37,062 nt of DNA from an uncultured Planctomycetota bacterium (GTDB taxonomy: Bacteria; Planctomycetota; Planctomycetia; Pirellulales; Thermoguttaceae), in NCBI GenBank assembly GCA_900318195.1, contig ONJR01000100.1, positions 1 to 37,062 of the forward strand. Reading direction: 5' to 3'. Within the stretch, counting starts at the first letter, position 1. Every line of letters begins with the position of its first letter. Positions 9,001-16,645 of this stretch are shown here, one piece after another. Both the position numbers and the translations under genes were made by a program. The notes beneath the pieces are model-generated. The model searched no databases, was not told where the DNA came from, and saw nothing but the letters and a program-made list of their open reading frames with translations.

Positions 9001-11514
9001 TTGCGGCGCTTTATTGGCGTCGAGCTCGGTTTCCTTGGCGCCCGGCTCAGGTTCGGTCGCGTCGAAAATCGCGTTCGGTCGATATCGGAACGCTTTGATT
9101 TGGGCGCCGTATCGAGTCGATTCCGCAGTTGGCGGGGTCGATTCGTTCATAGCGTTTACGATCGTTCTGAAGGGCTGGTCTGAGTTCGAAGCGAGTACGA
9201 TTTCTGCAGTCTCATGCGAGTTTTCCGGGAAGAATAGTAGCGGCACGTCGACGTACGGCGCGTTTGGCGTGCTATAGAAGACTTTTAAATCGAACGGCAC
9301 GCTCCTTGACGTTTGTAGTTTAATTTCGTATGCGTCTGCGTTTTCAGGGGCTCTTAGCGCGTCCGCTTCTTCGCGCGCGAGCAAGTTTGCGCGGTATATT
9401 TTTTCTGGTTCTGCGGCGCTCGCCCAGGTCCACGGTAAATTGTTCGCGACGGTTTCCTGCGCTGGATCCTGCGTTGTCGTTCCAGGCGCGACGAAGAAGA
9501 CGACGCGATCGACGCGCATTCCTTCGTTCGGCACGCAACGTAGGTTCCAGGTTTCTTTAAGTTCGAGCGCGTTAATTGCGAGTCGACAGTTGGGATCGAC
9601 GGAGTAGTTTGTCCTCGCGCGCTCGAGGGTCGCGTATAATCCCGCTGTTTGATCGCCGAAATATAGTCTCGCGACCCCTACGGTTGCGGAGGTCGCCTCG
9701 CGCAGTTGCGCTTCGCCAAAAATGAAATTCGGTTTGCCTTTCGACGCGACGAAAGGTCGCCCCGTCTTCGTGGTGAGCTTGACTTGCGACGCGGAGTCCG
9801 ACCGTAAAATGAGCGCGTGCGCGCCTAATAGCGCGTTCGTTAGATCGATAGGACGCAACGAATCGACAGGAACTTTATCGCCTACGACGCCTTCGTATCG
9901 CGCGGCCAGCGTGACTCGCGTCGGTTGATTAGGAGTCGGCGGCGTTTTGAAGGCGAGTCGTAGCAGTTCGCGGTTATTTCTGTTCGGGTCGGGCTCGCAC
10001 GTCCATACGAGCTCTTCTTCCTGACTTGCCTGGACGGAATCGATTTGCCAGTTTTCAGCAATAGGTAGATCGACGCTTTTGCGCGCGACGTCGTCGAAAT
10101 TAAAGAACAGCGTCGTTTTGGCGGAGACGTTGTTTTCCACGAAGAGACAATCTGTCGCGCTGTCGAAAGGCGCGGTCGTTTCGATCTTTTCGAATTCTAA
10201 AACGACGCGCGCGTTTTGATCGAAGAATTTAAAGGCGATAGTGTTCTGTTCGTCCGTCCTTGCGCGCGCAGGGTCGCGCGTTTGCACGGCGTTGATCGGC
10301 TGAACGAAGGATCGCTCAAGCGGCGCCGCGATCAGAATTCTGCATAACGTTTCGCGCCATATAACGGCTTGCGCGCGAAGTCGCACGGTCGGCGCGGGAC
10401 GTCTTGCGAAATCGAGCGGGTAGAATGCGGTAATCTTTAGTTCTGGAATCGTACCGTCGGCGTTTCGAGCGGGCGCGCGAATAGCGATACTCTTTTGTCC
10501 GTCTAGTTTTTGTTCCGGCTTAGGCGTCGATCCGAGTATCGCGTTTCCCCATTCTACGGCTAGAATAGCGAGTTCGTCGTCGAATTCAATTTCCAGATCT
10601 CCGATCGGCGCTTGCGCGGCGTCGAATTCCCACTTCGAGGTTAATTCGACGCCTTCTAACGCGACTCGATAGGTTAGATCCTGCCGGAACCCCGGCTTTC
10701 TTACGGCTTCCTGCGCGGTTGGGCGCGCGAGTATGACGGTCGCCTCGGTTCTGCCGCCTAGATACGCGCGCCACTGACGTTTCGCGATCCCGTTTTCAGA
10801 AAAAGTCGAAGTTTCCAGAGCCGCGCCCGGAATAGACACGACTTCCTCCGCGCCCGTTACGATCGTTAGCTCGGCGTCGACGGCAACGGGGAATTTTAGA
10901 TCGAAGAGTAAATCTCCCGACTCGTTAAGCGCGCCGCGTTTGGACCATAAGAATGGTCGCGCTCCGCCGCGTTTGGTCGGTAGGTAAAGTTTCCTGTCGG
11001 GATAAGTGGCGATTTGCGTTTCCAGAGCAACGTCTGAGCGCTGGCGATCAAATTCTAGCGCCAGGGACAGATTGGGAATCGGAAAGAGAAAGGCTTCCGG
11101 CGCGACGTTGTCGCCGTCGTTTGAGAACGGATGTGAAACGATTTCACCGACGCCCTGTAGCGAGTCTCCCACCAAATTCGCATTGAGCGTCATTTTAGCG
11201 ACGCCGTCGACAAAGATTTGCCCTGCGGCATATTCGCGGCGCCGCTTTTCTTCGGCGTCGACGCGTATCCAATCGTTAAATTTCTCGATCGTAATCGGTA
11301 GATATTTTTCACCGCCCCAGGGCCAGCGATCAATGGCGTTTTCAGGCGCTTTCCAGTACCTGAAGCCCGGGAACTCGTCCGACGTTTGTCCGAACGCCTG
11401 GATCGCAACGAGTATTCCGCATAGGGACAGCGAGATCACAGCGAGCGCGGCGGCGCGTTGCAACGCATGGCGCGAATAATCGCGCTTGATCGATCGAAAC
11501 GTCTTCTTAGTCAT
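3079..11514 (-). CDS. Giant envelope protein made of two fused repeat units
   Basis: 2811 aa, no domain I can name. Residues about 15-43 form an export or anchor segment ending in AFGQ. A beta-strand-rich, presumably periplasmic region follows to about 1280. Then come three hydrophobic segments (about 1285-1356), an acidic cytoplasmic-looking loop (about 1357-1425), a fourth hydrophobic segment (about 1430-1450, ending ATIARGQ like a second signal peptide), another beta-rich region, and three C-terminal hydrophobic segments (about 2669-2738) with a charged tail. The pattern of export segment, ~1,200 aa and three membrane spans thus occurs twice, and once more in the upstream 1291-aa neighbour. 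The topology is self-consistent: both large regions face the periplasm. GAGGA precedes the ATG by six bases. It lies 45 bases downstream of the 1291-aa gene, so the two are probably co-transcribed. The role is unknown; surface or division-related scaffolding is only a guess. Confidence 0.85.
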   Translation of the reverse strand: MTKKTFRSIKRDYSRHALQRAAALAVISLSLCGILVAIQAFGQTSDEFPGFRYWKAPENAIDRWPWGGEKYLPITIEKFNDWIRVDAEEKRRREYAAGQIFVDGVAKMTLNANLVGDSLQGVGEIVSHPFSNDGDNVAPEAFLFPIPNLSLALEFDRQRSDVALETQIATYPDRKLYLPTKRGGARPFLWSKRGALNESGDLLFDLKFPVAVDAELTIVTGAEEVVSIPGAALETSTFSENGIAKRQWRAYLGGRTEATVILARPTAQEAVRKPGFRQDLTYRVALEGVELTSKWEFDAAQAPIGDLEIEFDDELAILAVEWGNAILGSTPKPEQKLDGQKSIAIRAPARNADGTIPELKITAFYPLDFARRPAPTVRLRAQAVIWRETLCRILIAAPLERSFVQPINAVQTRDPARARTDEQNTIAFKFFDQNARVVLEFEKIETTAPFDSATDCLFVENNVSAKTTLFFNFDDVARKSVDLPIAENWQIDSVQASQEEELVWTCEPDPNRNNRELLRLAFKTPPTPNQPTRVTLAARYEGVVGDKVPVDSLRPIDLTNALLGAHALILRSDSASQVKLTTKTGRPFVASKGKPNFIFGEAQLREATSATVGVARLYFGDQTAGLYATLERARTNYSVDPNCRLAINALELKETWNLRCVPNEGMRVDRVVFFVAPGTTTQDPAQETVANNLPWTWASAAEPEKIYRANLLAREEADALRAPENADAYEIKLQTSRSVPFDLKVFYSTPNAPYVDVPLLFFPENSHETAEIVLASNSDQPFRTIVNAMNESTPPTAESTRYGAQIKAFRYRPNAIFDATEPEPGAKETELDANKAPQLSVELLASRRNRNELETLLPYNALCWFESYDSYYQKDGAVDHCATFYIENRGRSALKFYIEQPLSATLKTERKRKDASHESIDELEARNAIDNVRRAIRAVWLDERRAVWFVENVARNELGKLLCEVVVQIPSNKKFVRVEIEYADDIKRPIGGVRLKPLDIICEAPALSGVWTAWTPPQYITRDPQYLRRASSAPKGWIRAARNLITRSTESERTTTQLVELVAERLGDPFTLKTLISDARDADAKTEGRDPGALVAPRLDPPTWGDFFGSPSFVEKIAERSEAEEDAPKKSTTLRVDQFALARAGIAPSTLAPLDATLTPSENAAVRRENAAKLLADAGIVLLFLDEDFAIVTTDDALAIWNDLETESVVGRSFRRVRATGDARALRDDLARSNSKRFVSPSQWRAMIGATSPWISRSHSLEAKGWERAAAPLGRAHEGAYFVNRYRLATLALATFLATLASGRALWRLGARAPLALAGLACATAVITHYELASIAKGALWGALAIFCWRIFQGVASPELDEPDADRNVEDSRESSSLVLESDASQSLAGFVDFNHMPEDVAQYLREKAEQATRQNVEDAPQRGGKTNGATIVAILACALAMAAATIARGQEKNAERESAMEPQSALDALNGLFPLSNDVAQVREPARAQDRAWREPYRVFAPYDAQGEVVGDYYWISDEFYDRIRNALRNRPRKKNWRVVDAVYSGVVSYNSFSKVTSVYQLRAIYDVVLDEESATIALPAAQLTADSGARFDSEVVAVGYDENSNEMTFEVVGKPGVHRLELSLETPTFIETANEIRTPILPVASARLELDVDLDAPALNAPNALGAVSRTPTKFTAQLGPVDTLVIQKEDVATRELKSSVDVEQYLLMRPRPTQTDVRAAFKFQVQAGKIDRVEIECDPAFAFSGYCKCDAAEIENVEAPTAQNSAMRVTFKSPAPANFTLNVDFVTRNFAGVGALPIPQIKTIGARIVKNWLAVAPAQGIELEKRKSENANVEQAESSARANELQENAALASDFIDAWGASDEQIEVVYDLANAPRNETVNVRLKSYLPTVEEDVSYLFRPSYVETIYLAAIDAESEVFQMSFDIPSPFVVDSVALYDEQGEELDAPNFVVSQDALTLVFDEPLKGKRSLNLVGRTKEVVEQERAFPIVRACDVKYVKRNARLYAAPNLYLEWPKLPDSWTQIERDFGAEPVGDDVYPFEAYAIERRESDDSNPNDYSNEELPTLRAVMNAPAAEGVERVALYPSMKDGAPIWKAAYSLVFRVTEGKFDRIVVRADELFDADSLQSDPTFRMRESTTAEGVKVYVFEPKKTILDDDKDYEIFFQTVFKSEEENLRLPNFQLVTSPLREDYSKITRRVLLAVEQNDRNFSWAKRGLTPVRTFSQDGEERRLTRGVNALARNGVASRKEKELEEKRQSQLENTTEPETNDGDDAALAVRNFLEALAQNDGVRFVTFSRAHDAEANLSARGSRLEVSLAQHSFYINDRREIFGLVSFLIQPGERSQCELVAPPKCHVLEASVNGARRLVERKIELNENEDATENENRNLNDESETRWLVDLDGSPYAKRLVVAFYSEPRMAEKSDPRIAQRRAEEFNVDFLRIADAKTARVVWTCAFEDFESSAVDANWKLRAIVKDSKTPNGEETIEVNADCAPVTVADASPALQRLMTLDAATTLAAYESDSARLAGAQADDKQRFSERWIAALEHVKDALAQFTDESRQSVEFDDQLARAALEIENGSALDPEKINYYFPTLDWRAKFGDLATVKKRCEEALQKEKGTKEYSNARDAYSISPETLWALETGANARAVFGAADAEIMSILVVATPKPFDFFASSYAVALFILMATAFALQILKHDSGSRVKTGLALACALFLWTALFFYLNLSGVALAGAFLGALLPLLSRKTGKPNEGQIPAEPERSRDEEDSDVGRVARVQVDDALNSTSYKIVEPISQMGGKELFENDDSHEIHD

Positions 11515-11559
11515 GAGAATTCCTCGTCGTCCCTTGTGGCGAGCGCGTCGCGTTCGTCG

Positions 11560-14500
11560 TTACTCCTTAACGATCGCCTGTTCTGCGGCGCGCTTTTTCT
11601 GCTCGTTGAGCGCCGCGATCTGATGATTATTAGCGCGCTTGTTTCCGTTCTGCGTCGTTACCTTCGATATTGCGAGCGCTGCGAACGCGAGCGCGACTCC
11701 CAAGACAGTCGTCTGCAGGAAGAGTAGCGCGACGAGCGGTCGTAGCGCCGAGACGGCAAGTACGACGAGCGCGATTAGGAAGAGCGCGACTTTACTGCGA
11801 AAGACCGGAATATAGGTCAGACTGAGTCCTATAATGAGCGCGGCGCCGGAGCCAAACAGCACGAGCGCGGCGCGGTCGACCACGTAAAAGACAACGGTCG
11901 GCGCGGTCTCTTCCATAACCTCGCTCGTTTGTTCGAGGTTCGCGTCGCGTTCGGCTTCTCGTTCGTCGGCGCCGTCTCCGAACGCGCTGTATAGGTAGAC
12001 GTTCGCTTCTTCTGGCAACGGTTCTGTCTTGGCGACTCCGATCCACTGCGCGAGCTCTTCTTGACTCATTGTCGGAAAACGCTGATACACACCGACCCAT
12101 CCTCCGCGCTTAACGACGAACTCCGCCGTCCAATTCTTGGGGTCAGTGATGATGTGTCGGTCATAGCGCATGACGATTTGCCAATATGTTCTTCGCGTCC
12201 ATACGGAGTCGCCGAGGAATTTAGGAAACTGCGCGTCGCAACGTCCGCGCGGTCCGAAGCGGGACGGCGCGTTGTACGAGATTTCTAGTAGGAACGCGCT
12301 CTTTTTCAACTCGTCGGAGATCGGTATCCGCGCGACGCGTCCGTCCAGAACGACGCCCTGCTTGAGTTCGCTGGCGATCGGCATGAGATTGCCGTTGAGC
12401 GCAACGGCGACGCGATCGAGCGTCGCTCTATCGGGTAGTCTTACTTCCAAGGTCGAGCGCTTGCAGGAGACGCGGTACGCGGCGCGATCCACGCGCATCG
12501 AGCTTGTAATCCACGACTGAATCCATGCGCGGTCGATAATAGTGGAAGTCGCCTCCATTCCTAACGCAACTTTGAAGGAAGCGAATAGTTCAGGCATATG
12601 CGATTTACAGCGAACGATTTCAGCGCGCGAGTCTTCCGTCAGCGCACGGCGTTCCGCGAGCCAGAACGCCGGACCTTCTTCCGGTTTCCACTCTTGATAC
12701 TCGATTTCATATCCTAACGGCGCGGTGAGCGTGAGTTCGTTTTTCGTCTTGATCTCGACGTCGTTTAGTCGCGCCGGAGGTTGAAATAGCAGCACGCGGA
12801 AACGATTCGTCGCGCGCTCGAGAATAGTAAAACTTGGTTGCTCGTACTGGAACGTAACGACGCAGGATCCGATCTTAGGCGCGTCGAGCGCTACTTTGAA
12901 GAATTCCTCGCGCTCGGCGTCCTGCTTATCGGTCGCGTCCGCAGTCTCACGTTCTTCCGCGTCGAGATCCTCGACGATATTTTGTTGCTTGCCGTCGACA
13001 AAGCACTTAACGGCGCGATTCTCAATCAATTCAGCGAGCGGCGAGAGAGCGGTGAACGTTAAGTATTCCAGCGGCTCGCGTTCGATTTTATAGGTCATTG
13101 TTTCTGTAACGCGCACCACGCCCTTTTCAGAGAGCGTCGCGTCCGACTTAACGAACGCTTCCAGCTCCTGACGCAATTTCCGTAGGTCGGCGACAATCTT
13201 AATTTCCTCGGAGTTCGCGTCGTTTGCGCCGCCAAATGAGCGCGTCTGATAATAGAACGTCGTCGTACGCGACGTCTTCGGTTGCTCGAGCGCGAGCGTC
13301 ATTGAGCGCGCGGTCTTGACGACGAGTCCGCTACACGCGTCGGGACGCGGCGTGAATTCTACGGCGTTTTCCGGCGAAACGACGAGCGCTCCCGGCTCGA
13401 CTCGGTTAGCGATCGGGGTCGGCAAGACAGCGGTCATTTGCGTGGTCGCGTATTCGTTTGGCGTTGCGACGACGGCGTTTTCCTCCGACGTCGCGTTCGC
13501 GCCGCCGTTATCCGGCGCGCGCTTGAGCGTCATTTCGAATGTGATTTCACCGTTTGTCGGCGCGTTCAAAGGTATGACGACGTCGCCTCCTTCTTCTTCA
13601 CGGATTGCGTACTGATTTACGACGTTTTTCGCGTCTGTCATTTCAGAGATATACCATCCGTTGAGGCGCGCTTTGAGCTCTTTGACTTTCGAGCCGTACA
13701 CCGAATATTGGAATCTCGCGCGCAACGTCTGATCGTCGTATCCTACGTTGAGCAAATATTCCGGTTTGACGTTCACGATTGTCGCGCGTTCGTATTTTTC
13801 AGCGCGCAATAAAAAGGGCTGCGAAAAGAATGAATAGACCTCCTCGCCCTCCTCGTGAATCTCGTCCGACGCGCTCGCGACCCCGTAAATCGGAGCGACG
13901 TTAAAAAAGGCGTCCGGCGACTTGGATATTTTAACGCGACCGAACTGCTTCTGCGCTCCTAATACGGCAAAACCCATTATGTCGCGCGCATCGCGCTCGA
14001 CGTCGAGACCTTCTTCCTCGACGCCCGTATTGGGCGCGTGCGTCTTAAGATTGATCGTCGCGGCTTTGGTCGCTTGCGCGAGCTGTATCTCGAGAACCTT
14101 TTCGTCGCGTCCTTCGATCTGCATGTCCTTGACGTTCGCGGCGCGTATTTCAAATTTTGCGCCGTTCGCGTCCGTAGCGGAGACATTGTCGGCGGCGACG
14201 GTCGCGCCGCGCGGTAGTAGAATCTGGAAGAGTTCGCTGTCCTTGCCGAAGCTCTTGATCGGTAGCGCCGCGTTGTACGAGACGTCGCGCGCGCTTAGTT
14301 CCGCCGTAATCAGCGCGTTTTCGACCTGCAGAACGGCGGGCGCTCCCTCCGAATCGTCCTTCTGCGCCTTACGTTGCTTGCGCCATGTAATTTCGACCCT
14401 TTCGCCGCCGCGTCCCAATCCTCGCAGTTTCATTTGCGCATAACTCTCGTCCAACGGAGTCGGCGCGTTGGCGGCGGCGCCTTTAACGGTCGTTAGCTCG

Positions 14501-15435
14501 ATATCGTAGGGAGGCGCTTCGAGCGTGAGATCAGAGTGGAGCGAGGGCGGAAAAGACGCGGCGAATCGATATTCCGTCGCGTCCGAATTGGCGTCGACAA
14601 ACGCCGCTACTTTGTCTTCTGACGTCTTTTCTATGACGAACGAGAGTTGCAATTCAAGTTCGTATTGATTCACGAGCTCGCGCGAATCTCCGCGATCCGC
14701 CGTCGGAAGCGTCTCAACGATGCGTTCAAGGTCGAAATTATGCGTCTCGTCAACGTTGTCCTGCGGCGCCTGCGCGCCGTCCGCGCTCGAGTCGGAGGCT
14801 TCCTGCTCAACGTCGTCCGGCGTCGGCGCGCTCGCAACGTTATTCTCGTGTTCCGCTTTTTCTGCGTCGGATTCTGCGCTCGAAGGCGCCGAATCGTCCT
14901 CCTGACCGCGCGTTATCGAACGATCTGCGCGCGAAGTGTGGATGACTGCAGAGTACTCGCCCGTATGAGCGTCGACGTCGAACGCGCACAAGCCGGGTCC
15001 GACGTAGGAAAAACCCGACGACGCCGCGTCCGATTCCTCGCCGGTCGGAATGTAGACTCCCTCTTGTAGACCTAGCGGCACGCGTACGACCCCGTCCGCG
15101 ACGGCGACTGAGAGGCGAATCGTTAGCCTTGCGATTCCGTCGACTACCCTGCCGTTCGCTTTGAGGCGTTGAATAGAGTATAGCGGGGTCTGCGTCGTTT
15201 CCGCGCGCGAATCGATCGCTCGCGCAATATCTTCGATCGTCCAGTTAGGTAATGGAATTCTCCAGCCCTGTTTATCGACGAGCCAGAAGGTCGCTCGCTC
15301 CTGCGCGCCGTTCGCGTTGTCGCGCGCCGACTGCGCTTGCGCGCGCGTTGCAATCCCGACGGCGAGCGTCGCGACAAGCGCGGCAGCCAGCGCTCTTGCG
15401 TATATCGCGCTCTTGGGAAGTACTCTGGATCGCAT
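11560..15435 (-). CDS. Large envelope protein, single-unit paralogue of the giant protein
   Basis: 1291 aa, no named domain. A signal peptide is clear: a basic start (MRSRVLPK), a hydrophobic stretch rich in Ala and Val, and an AQAQ cleavage-like site near residue 34. The N-terminal mature part (WRIPLPNWTIEDIARAI...) has the same flavour as the starts of both units of the 2811-aa protein. The body is beta-rich and polar, with an Asp/Glu/Ser-rich low-complexity insert around residues 160-230. The C-terminus has three hydrophobic segments (about 1185-1265: FGSGAALIIGLSL, VALFLIALVVLAV, VLGVALAFAALAI) and a basic cytoplasmic tail. It is the first gene of a likely two-gene operon with the giant protein. 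Function unknown; the paired arrangement suggests that the products act together in the envelope. Confidence 0.85.
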   Translation of the reverse strand: MRSRVLPKSAIYARALAAALVATLAVGIATRAQAQSARDNANGAQERATFWLVDKQGWRIPLPNWTIEDIARAIDSRAETTQTPLYSIQRLKANGRVVDGIARLTIRLSVAVADGVVRVPLGLQEGVYIPTGEESDAASSGFSYVGPGLCAFDVDAHTGEYSAVIHTSRADRSITRGQEDDSAPSSAESDAEKAEHENNVASAPTPDDVEQEASDSSADGAQAPQDNVDETHNFDLERIVETLPTADRGDSRELVNQYELELQLSFVIEKTSEDKVAAFVDANSDATEYRFAASFPPSLHSDLTLEAPPYDIELTTVKGAAANAPTPLDESYAQMKLRGLGRGGERVEITWRKQRKAQKDDSEGAPAVLQVENALITAELSARDVSYNAALPIKSFGKDSELFQILLPRGATVAADNVSATDANGAKFEIRAANVKDMQIEGRDEKVLEIQLAQATKAATINLKTHAPNTGVEEEGLDVERDARDIMGFAVLGAQKQFGRVKISKSPDAFFNVAPIYGVASASDEIHEEGEEVYSFFSQPFLLRAEKYERATIVNVKPEYLLNVGYDDQTLRARFQYSVYGSKVKELKARLNGWYISEMTDAKNVVNQYAIREEEGGDVVIPLNAPTNGEITFEMTLKRAPDNGGANATSEENAVVATPNEYATTQMTAVLPTPIANRVEPGALVVSPENAVEFTPRPDACSGLVVKTARSMTLALEQPKTSRTTTFYYQTRSFGGANDANSEEIKIVADLRKLRQELEAFVKSDATLSEKGVVRVTETMTYKIEREPLEYLTFTALSPLAELIENRAVKCFVDGKQQNIVEDLDAEERETADATDKQDAEREEFFKVALDAPKIGSCVVTFQYEQPSFTILERATNRFRVLLFQPPARLNDVEIKTKNELTLTAPLGYEIEYQEWKPEEGPAFWLAERRALTEDSRAEIVRCKSHMPELFASFKVALGMEATSTIIDRAWIQSWITSSMRVDRAAYRVSCKRSTLEVRLPDRATLDRVAVALNGNLMPIASELKQGVVLDGRVARIPISDELKKSAFLLEISYNAPSRFGPRGRCDAQFPKFLGDSVWTRRTYWQIVMRYDRHIITDPKNWTAEFVVKRGGWVGVYQRFPTMSQEELAQWIGVAKTEPLPEEANVYLYSAFGDGADEREAERDANLEQTSEVMEETAPTVVFYVVDRAALVLFGSGAALIIGLSLTYIPVFRSKVALFLIALVVLAVSALRPLVALLFLQTTVLGVALAFAALAISKVTTQNGNKRANNHQIAALNEQKKRAAEQAIVKE

Positions 15436-15548
15436 TGTCTCGTTGACCTCTGACTTTTGGACGTTAAAACTCGTTTTTTAATGCGTTCTTTTCTAGCTTA
15501 GACGATCGACAATTTCGAATGTCTTTGCTAGGACGACGTGTTTTGTTT

Positions 15549-15557
15549 ATTTTACCA
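15549..15557 (-). promoter_or_regulatory. Possible extended -10 promoter of the giant-protein operon
   Basis: On the minus strand TGG followed by TAAAAT, an extended -10 pattern, about 110 bases before the ATG at 15435. No good -35 hexamer is visible at the expected distance, so this is only a candidate. Confidence 0.35.
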
Positions 15558-15693
15558 TATAGAATCGCTCGGGACATGAAAAAAGGGAAAGAACAACCTA
15601 TTTTGTCGTCAGCGCACGCTGGTTTGGTATGAATTCAAGGGAAGAAAGATTCTTTTTGAATAAGCGAATTTTAATGATTGTAGCGACGTCTGT

Positions 15694-15729
15694 AAAAAAA
15701 CCGACGCGACAATCTCTCGTCGCATCGGT
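15694..15729 (-). terminator. Strong Rho-independent terminator of the FHA gene
   Basis: Read on the minus strand, ACCGATGCGAC pairs with GTCGCGTCGGT (11 pairs, one of them G-U) around an 8-base loop, followed directly by a run of T. It lies 31 bases after the FHA stop codon and separates that gene from the giant-protein operon. Confidence 0.9.
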
Positions 15730-15760
15730 TATTGCAAGTCGGCTGTCGGCGCAGTCGAAA

Positions 15761-16645
15761 CTACCTTCCGCCCTTGAAGAAATTCTTGAGCAGGTTGGCG
15801 GCTGCGTCGCTCGAACTCTGACCGCTCGACTTCTGTTGCGGCTTTTCTTCGGTCTGTTCGACCTTTGGCTCTTGGGGCGTGTAGGGTAGGTCAAGGTCGT
15901 CGAGGGACGTCTGAAGCGTCTGCGTCTCGTCCGACATTTCCTCGTCGTCTCCTAGTAGCCAGTCCGCGAGCTCCTCTTCTTCTCCTGCGTCCTTGACTGT
16001 TGCGACAGGAACCGGTTGCGGCGCGACGGGCTGAGTTGCGGCGGGTTGCGCGGTCGCGGCAGGCTGAGTCGCGGCGGGTTGCGCGGTCGCGGCAGGCTGA
16101 GCCGGGGCGGGTTGCGCGGTCGCGGCAGGCTGAGCCGGGGCGGGTTGCGCGGTCGCGGCAGGCTGAGTCGCGGCGGGTTGCGCGGTCGCGGCGGGTTGAG
16201 CCGGGGCGGGTTGCGCGGTCGCGGCGGGTTGAGGCGCTACAGGTTGCGCCGCTTGCTGAGAAGTCGCCACGTTAATTGAATTCTGCTCGACGGTGCGCGC
16301 AACGACGTCGGAGATCGATTCGACCTTCGGCTTGCGTTCCGTTTTCGGCGCGACGATGATAACGACCTCGAACTCGAGCGGTCCGATCGCGAGTCGATCG
16401 CCGTTTTTGAGCTCTTGCTCAACGCCTATTCGCTCGCCGTTGACGTAGACGCCGTTCTTACTGCCGAGATCGCGCACCGCGACATATGCTGGCTCAGACA
16501 GAATAGCGCAGTGATAACGACTAATGAGTTCGCTACGCGGCTTAAGATGACAATCCTCTGCGCGTCCGATCATAAATTGCGGAATCGTAATCGGGATGAT
16601 TTGCCCCGAACGCGAACCGCCAAGAACCTTAAGTTCTACTTTCAT
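15761..16645 (-). CDS. FHA-domain protein with Ala/Pro/Gln repeat linker
   Basis: 294 aa from the ATG at 16645. That start is preceded by AAGGGA at the right distance; a TTG six codons earlier has no such site. Residues 1-97 form a forkhead-associated domain: GR (27-28), SRYH (42-45), GSKNG (61-65) and VNGERI (68-73) match the phosphothreonine-binding loops. FHA domains read Ser/Thr-kinase signalling, which is abundant in planctomycetes. A linker (about 98-215) holds six 11-residue repeats. The C-terminal part has an acidic motif (ADWLLGDDEE) and a Gln/Ser-rich tail ending in NLLKNFFKGGR, probably a short docking helix. No signal peptide or membrane span is visible, so it is cytoplasmic. It is a single-gene unit closed by a strong terminator, upstream of and in the same direction as the giant-protein operon. 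Its phosphorylated partner is unknown. Confidence 0.9.
   Translation of the reverse strand: MKVELKVLGGSRSGQIIPITIPQFMIGRAEDCHLKPRSELISRYHCAILSEPAYVAVRDLGSKNGVYVNGERIGVEQELKNGDRLAIGPLEFEVVIIVAPKTERKPKVESISDVVARTVEQNSINVATSQQAAQPVAPQPAATAQPAPAQPAATAQPAATQPAATAQPAPAQPAATAQPAPAQPAATAQPAATQPAATAQPAATQPVAPQPVPVATVKDAGEEEELADWLLGDDEEMSDETQTLQTSLDDLDLPYTPQEPKVEQTEEKPQQKSSGQSSSDAAANLLKNFFKGGR
16034..16231 (-). repeat. Six 33-bp tandem repeats in the FHA gene
   Basis: Six consecutive 33-bp units encode QPAATAQPA followed by PA or AT. They are in frame and almost identical at the nucleotide level, so the array can expand or shrink without breaking the gene. Degenerate half-units (QPVAPQP) flank it. The product is a flexible linker between the FHA domain and the C-terminal tail. 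Confidence 0.85.

Larger units (their letters stand above)
15436..15760. other. Intergenic region between FHA gene and giant-protein operon
   Basis: Contains the terminator of the FHA gene (15694-15729) and, on the minus strand, an extended -10-like element for the operon that starts at 15435. Two small opposite frames here show no protein character. Nothing else recognised. Confidence 0.5.

Noticed and set aside
16034..16231. Possible CRISPR-like array because of regular 33-bp periodicity
   Set aside because: The units are contiguous with no spacers and are in frame within the FHA gene.
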